Below are positions 39,538-42,542 of a DNA stretch of 42,542 nt, in pieces. The DNA lies in contig DIUW01000058.1 of assembly GCA_002423125.1 (NCBI GenBank), positions 86,324 through 128,865 of the forward strand, given 5' to 3'. The translations under genes and the position numbers were made by a program. A model generated the notes under the pieces. The model was not told the origin of the DNA. It did not search any database and saw only the letters and a list, made by a program, of their open reading frames with translations. Every line of letters starts with the position of its first letter. Positions within the stretch are counted from its first letter, which is position 1. The DNA comes from Legionellaceae bacterium UBA6148 (GTDB lineage Bacteria; Pseudomonadota; Gammaproteobacteria; Legionellales; Legionellaceae).

Positions 39538-41985
39538 ATGTCAAATGAAAATGAATTAGTAGTCCGGGACGATTCTGTTTTAAACGACGTTCCGGTTTTA
39601 CCTCTTAGGGATGTTGTAGTTTACCCCAATATGGTTATTCCCCTTTTTGTGGGGCGAGAAAAATCAATTAAGGCTCTCGAGTCAGCGATGCTTGATGGCA
39701 AACAAGTTTTTCTGGTTTCGCAACGAAAATCGGCTCAAGACGATCCCGGCGCGAGTGATTTATTCGAATTTGGCACACTCTCTAGTGTGCTTCAATTACT
39801 TAAATTACCAGATGGCACCGTCAAAGTTTTAGTGGAAGGCGAGCAGCGTGCTCGCGTTCTAAATTATTCAGTTGAACACGATTTTTTGGCGGTCAATTTA
39901 GAGCGTGCTGAAGAAATTTGTAATGCTTTTTCGTCTCAAGAAATTGAAATCATGATGCGATCGCTCATGTCTCAATTTGAACAATACATTAAACTCAATA
40001 AGAAATTACCCCCTGAAATATTAGGATCTCTAGCAGGTATCGAAGAGCCTGGTCGCTTGGCTGATACCATTGCGGCTCACTTAACCTTAAAAGTTGACGA
40101 GAAACAAGCTCTATTGCAAGCACTGGATGTAGGCGTTCGTCTTGAGCGTCTTATGGCCGCTATCGAGAATGAAATTGACTTGTTGCAAGTAGAGAAGCGT
40201 GTTCGTGGCCGTGTTAAACGTCAAATGGAAAAAAGTCAGCGAGAGTACTACCTCAATGAGCAAATGAAGGCGATTCAAAAAGAATTAGGTGAAATTACCG
40301 AAGAGGGTAGTGAGCTTGACCAACTCGAACGTTCCATTCATAAAGCAGGAATGCCAAAAGAGGCAAAGGAAAAGGCGCTGGCTGAATTGCATAAACTTAA
40401 AATGATGCCGTCGATGTCTGCCGAAGCCACAGTTGTTCGTAATTACTTAGACTGGATGCTCGGTGTTCCTTGGAAAAAAAGAAACAAAATTCAATTTGAT
40501 CTGGTCAAAGCTGAAAATGTGTTGGATAAAGATCATTATGGATTAGAAAAAGTTAAAGAACGTATTCTTGAATATCTTGCTGTGCAACAGCGTGTGAAGC
40601 GTTTGAAAGGTCCTATTTTGTGCCTGGTCGGACCTCCTGGCGTAGGTAAAACATCGCTTGGGCAGTCAATAGCAAATGCAACAGGTCGAACATTTATTCG
40701 AATTGCCTTAGGTGGTGTTCGTGATGAGGCCGAAATCCGAGGGCACCGTCGTACGTATATCGGCTCGATGCCAGGTAAAATTATTCAAAAATTATGTAAA
40801 GCTGGGGTAAAAAATCCACTGATCATGCTCGATGAAGTGGATAAAATGGCGATGGACTTTAGAGGAGATCCTGCATCAGCATTACTTGAAGTACTTGATC
40901 CTGAGCAGAATCACACGTTTAGCGATCACTATCTTGAAGTGAATTATGATTTAAGCGATGTCATGTTTATTGCAACGGCCAATTCACTTGAAATTCCTGA
41001 GCCATTACTGGATAGGATGGAAGTTATTCGCCTAGCGGGTTATACCGAAGATGAAAAAGTCAAAATTACCGAAGACTATCTCATTCCAAAACAACTCGAA
41101 TTGAATGGGTTAAAAACGAGTGAAATAGAAATTAGTCATAGTGCGATTCATGAAATTATTCGTCACTATACACGTGAAGCAGGTGTCCGTAATTTGGATC
41201 GCGATATCGCTAATATTTGTCGGAAAGTAGTCAAGGCTGTTTTGTCGAGTAAGCGTGTAACAAAAGTTCATATTACGAATAAAAACATCGAAAAATATTT
41301 AGGTGTAAAAAAATACCGATACGGTTTAGCCGAGCTGTATGATCAAATTGGTCAAGTCACTGGACTCGCGTGGACTAGTGTCGGTGGCGAGCTGTTGACG
41401 ATTGAAGTCTCTATGATGCCTGGTAAGGGAAAAATGCTTCATACTGGGAAGCTTGGGGAGGTCATGCAAGAGTCTATTCATGCCGCAATGACCGTTATGC
41501 GAAATCGAGCAAAAAAATTAGGTCTAGAGGCTGATTTTTATGAAAAAAATGATTTTCATATTCATCTTCCTGAAGGAGCAACTCCCAAAGATGGTCCCAG
41601 TGCGGGCGCTGGGATTTGTACGGCACTTATTTCGGTTGTCTCTCAAACTCCGGTGAGGGCAGACGTTGCGATGACGGGTGAAATAACGTTACGAGGGCAT
41701 GTTCTTCCTATTGGCGGTTTAAAAGAAAAATTGCTTGCGGCGCACCGTGGCGGAATTAAGCACGTCATTATTCCTCAAGAAAATATGAAGGACTTGGCGG
41801 ATATTCCGGATAATATACTAAAGAAAATAACGATTCATCCAGTTGATACGATTGAACAAGTATTAGAAATCGCGTTACAAAGTAATCCGCTGACTAAACT
41901 GTGTTCGGATGAACCAAAAAGTTCAAAAAATCCAAAAAACTTAAAACGAACAAAAAAAAATGAAAATAATGATTTACATGCATAA
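39538..41985 (+). CDS. lon: ATP-dependent protease Lon
   Basis: An 815-residue AAA+ serine protease degrading damaged and regulatory proteins. ATG 39538 is preceded by AAAGGG at good spacing; TTG 39517 is a longer alternative. The N-terminal substrate domain (about 15-205), AAA+ module with Walker A GPPGVGKT and the protease domain with Ser688 (PKDGPSAGAG) and Lys731 (second Lys of GGLKEK) are intact. The last 25 residues are a Lys-rich tail (SSKNPKNLKRTKKNE) beyond the usual end, giving about 30 residues more than E. coli Lon. It follows clpX after 36 bp. Confidence 0.97.
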   Translation: MSNENELVVRDDSVLNDVPVLPLRDVVVYPNMVIPLFVGREKSIKALESAMLDGKQVFLVSQRKSAQDDPGASDLFEFGTLSSVLQLLKLPDGTVKVLVEGEQRARVLNYSVEHDFLAVNLERAEEICNAFSSQEIEIMMRSLMSQFEQYIKLNKKLPPEILGSLAGIEEPGRLADTIAAHLTLKVDEKQALLQALDVGVRLERLMAAIENEIDLLQVEKRVRGRVKRQMEKSQREYYLNEQMKAIQKELGEITEEGSELDQLERSIHKAGMPKEAKEKALAELHKLKMMPSMSAEATVVRNYLDWMLGVPWKKRNKIQFDLVKAENVLDKDHYGLEKVKERILEYLAVQQRVKRLKGPILCLVGPPGVGKTSLGQSIANATGRTFIRIALGGVRDEAEIRGHRRTYIGSMPGKIIQKLCKAGVKNPLIMLDEVDKMAMDFRGDPASALLEVLDPEQNHTFSDHYLEVNYDLSDVMFIATANSLEIPEPLLDRMEVIRLAGYTEDEKVKITEDYLIPKQLELNGLKTSEIEISHSAIHEIIRHYTREAGVRNLDRDIANICRKVVKAVLSSKRVTKVHITNKNIEKYLGVKKYRYGLAELYDQIGQVTGLAWTSVGGELLTIEVSMMPGKGKMLHTGKLGEVMQESIHAAMTVMRNRAKKLGLEADFYEKNDFHIHLPEGATPKDGPSAGAGICTALISVVSQTPVRADVAMTGEITLRGHVLPIGGLKEKLLAAHRGGIKHVIIPQENMKDLADIPDNILKKITIHPVDTIEQVLEIALQSNPLTKLCSDEPKSSKNPKNLKRTKKNENNDLHA

Positions 41986-42047
41986 AGATAAAGAGTATAT
42001 TTCACCTCGTCGGCCCTTTTGTGAACTGGGTTGTGAGATGAAATAGC

Positions 42048-42076
42048 TTGACTGAAGTAGATGAATCTGATGTAAT
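42048..42076 (+). promoter_or_regulatory. Candidate sigma-70 promoter of hupB
   Basis: TTGACT (42048-42053) and TGTAAT (42071-42076) are separated by exactly 17 bp, 40 bp before the HU start. This gives hupB its own promoter in addition to possible readthrough from lon. Confidence 0.6.
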
Positions 42077-42116
42077 CAGTTTCGTGAAAAGGACTACTAA
42101 ACGCAAAGGGGATATG

Positions 42117-42392
42117 ATGAACAAAAGTGAATTGATTGATGCAATTGCAGCTGGTGCTGGTATAACAAAAATCACTGCTGCTAAAGTTCTCGATACTTTC
42201 ATGAGTACTGTTACAGATGTTCTAAAAGATGGTGGTCAAGTTGTTCTACCTGGATTTGGATCGTTTTCAACCGGAAATCGCGCAGCGCGAACCGGACGAA
42301 ATCCACAAACTGGTAAAGAGATACAAATTAAAGCTTCATGTGTTGCCAAGTTCAAAGCGGGCAAAAATTTGAAAGAAGCGGTACAGAAATAG
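42117..42392 (+). CDS. hupB: DNA-binding protein HU
   Basis: A 91-residue histone-like nucleoid protein that bends and compacts DNA. ATG 42117 is chosen because HU proteins start MNKSELIDAIA and AAAGGGG lies upstream; ATG 42114 is immediately before it. The signature GFGSFSTGNRAARTGRNPQTG (about residues 46-66; written in part) and the PxTGKEI arm with the intercalating proline are present. It follows lon as in E. coli, where hupB is downstream of lon. No other gene lies between it and the tRNAs. Confidence 0.97.
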   Translation: MNKSELIDAIAAGAGITKITAAKVLDTFMSTVTDVLKDGGQVVLPGFGSFSTGNRAARTGRNPQTGKEIQIKASCVAKFKAGKNLKEAVQK

Positions 42393-42401
42393 TAGATTTC
42401 C

Positions 42402-42477
42402 GGGTGCTTAGCTCAGCTGGGAGAGCATCGCCCTTACAAGGCGAGGGTCGCAGGTTCGATCCCTGCAGCACCCACCA
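42402..42477 (+). tRNA. tRNA-Val (anticodon UAC)
   Basis: A 76-nt tRNA with encoded CCA. Acceptor GGGTGCT pairs with AGCACCC; anticodon loop CTTACAA gives UAC; T loop TTCGATC. It starts 9 bases after the hupB stop and may share its transcript. Confidence 0.97.
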
Positions 42478-42483
42478 AGAAAT

Positions 42484-42542
42484 GGAGTGGTAGTTCAGTT
42501 GGTTAGAATACCGGCCTGTCACGCCGGGGGTCGCGGGTTCGA
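42484..42542 (+). tRNA. tRNA-Asp (anticodon GUC), cut by window end
   Basis: The acceptor start GGAGTGG, D arm and anticodon arm (loop CTGTCAC, anticodon GUC) are present; the window ends inside the T loop at TTCGA. It is 6 bases from tRNA-Val, so both belong to one transcript. Confidence 0.93.

Overview
The window is a gene-dense, ordinary-looking bacterial chromosome segment of moderate to low GC. Gene families and order point to a gammaproteobacterium: surE-nlpD-rpoS, a yibN-like/secB/gpsA cluster, tig-clpP-clpX-lon-hupB, a FadE-type acyl-CoA dehydrogenase and DUF1415. The Legionellales (Legionella/Coxiella/Berkiella-like, host-associated) are my best guess, based on paired TyrP-type permeases, UgpAEC with a DUF1189 protein, and a fused TrpE(G). 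That placement is inference.

Layout. 1-5250: hslO (minus) diverges from a small lipoprotein-surE-yqaA-nlpD-rpoS-DUF1415 series. 5275-6560: an orphan hypothetical protein and a Gly/His-rich secreted protein. 6840-8750: gpsA, secB and a membrane-anchored rhodanese (minus). 8993-16114: glutathione synthesis (gshA-gshB), argS, a SPOR-domain protein and a P-type ATPase with several altered signature motifs; folB lies convergent to it. 16806-19917: an OmpA-like lipoprotein and two tandem TyrP-like permeases. 19978-21444: a HicB antitoxin remnant behind an L,D-transpeptidase. 21541-24774: gatCAB (minus). 25035-28455: trpE(G) fusion overlapping a ClC Cl-/H+ antiporter. 28573-33028: ugpA-ugpE-ugpC-DUF1189-hydrolase, all overlapping. 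33080-35485: fadE. 35562-35992: Pro, Arg, His and Leu tRNAs. 36156-42392: tig-clpP-clpX-lon-hupB. 42402-end: Val and Asp tRNAs.

Functional links: glycerol 3-phosphate is either made (GpsA) or imported (Ugp) and feeds phospholipid synthesis; gshA/gshB make glutathione; GatCAB corrects misacylated tRNA; the tig-to-hupB block is the protein folding and ATP-dependent proteolysis cluster; envelope maintenance is represented by NlpD, the SPOR protein, the L,D-transpeptidase and the OmpA-like lipoprotein.

The least expected content is non-coding. Three different miniature palindromic insertion elements are each bounded by perfect short direct repeats (target-site duplications): a 178-bp and a 50-bp copy of one family (5-bp duplications ATGAA and ATAAT), a 58-bp hairpin (6-bp TCTTTC) and a 115-bp element (6-bp CTAATT). 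The 50-bp copy can be derived from the 178-bp form by one deletion between two CTACG repeats. No large new gene system, CRISPR array, prophage or complete insertion sequence is visible.
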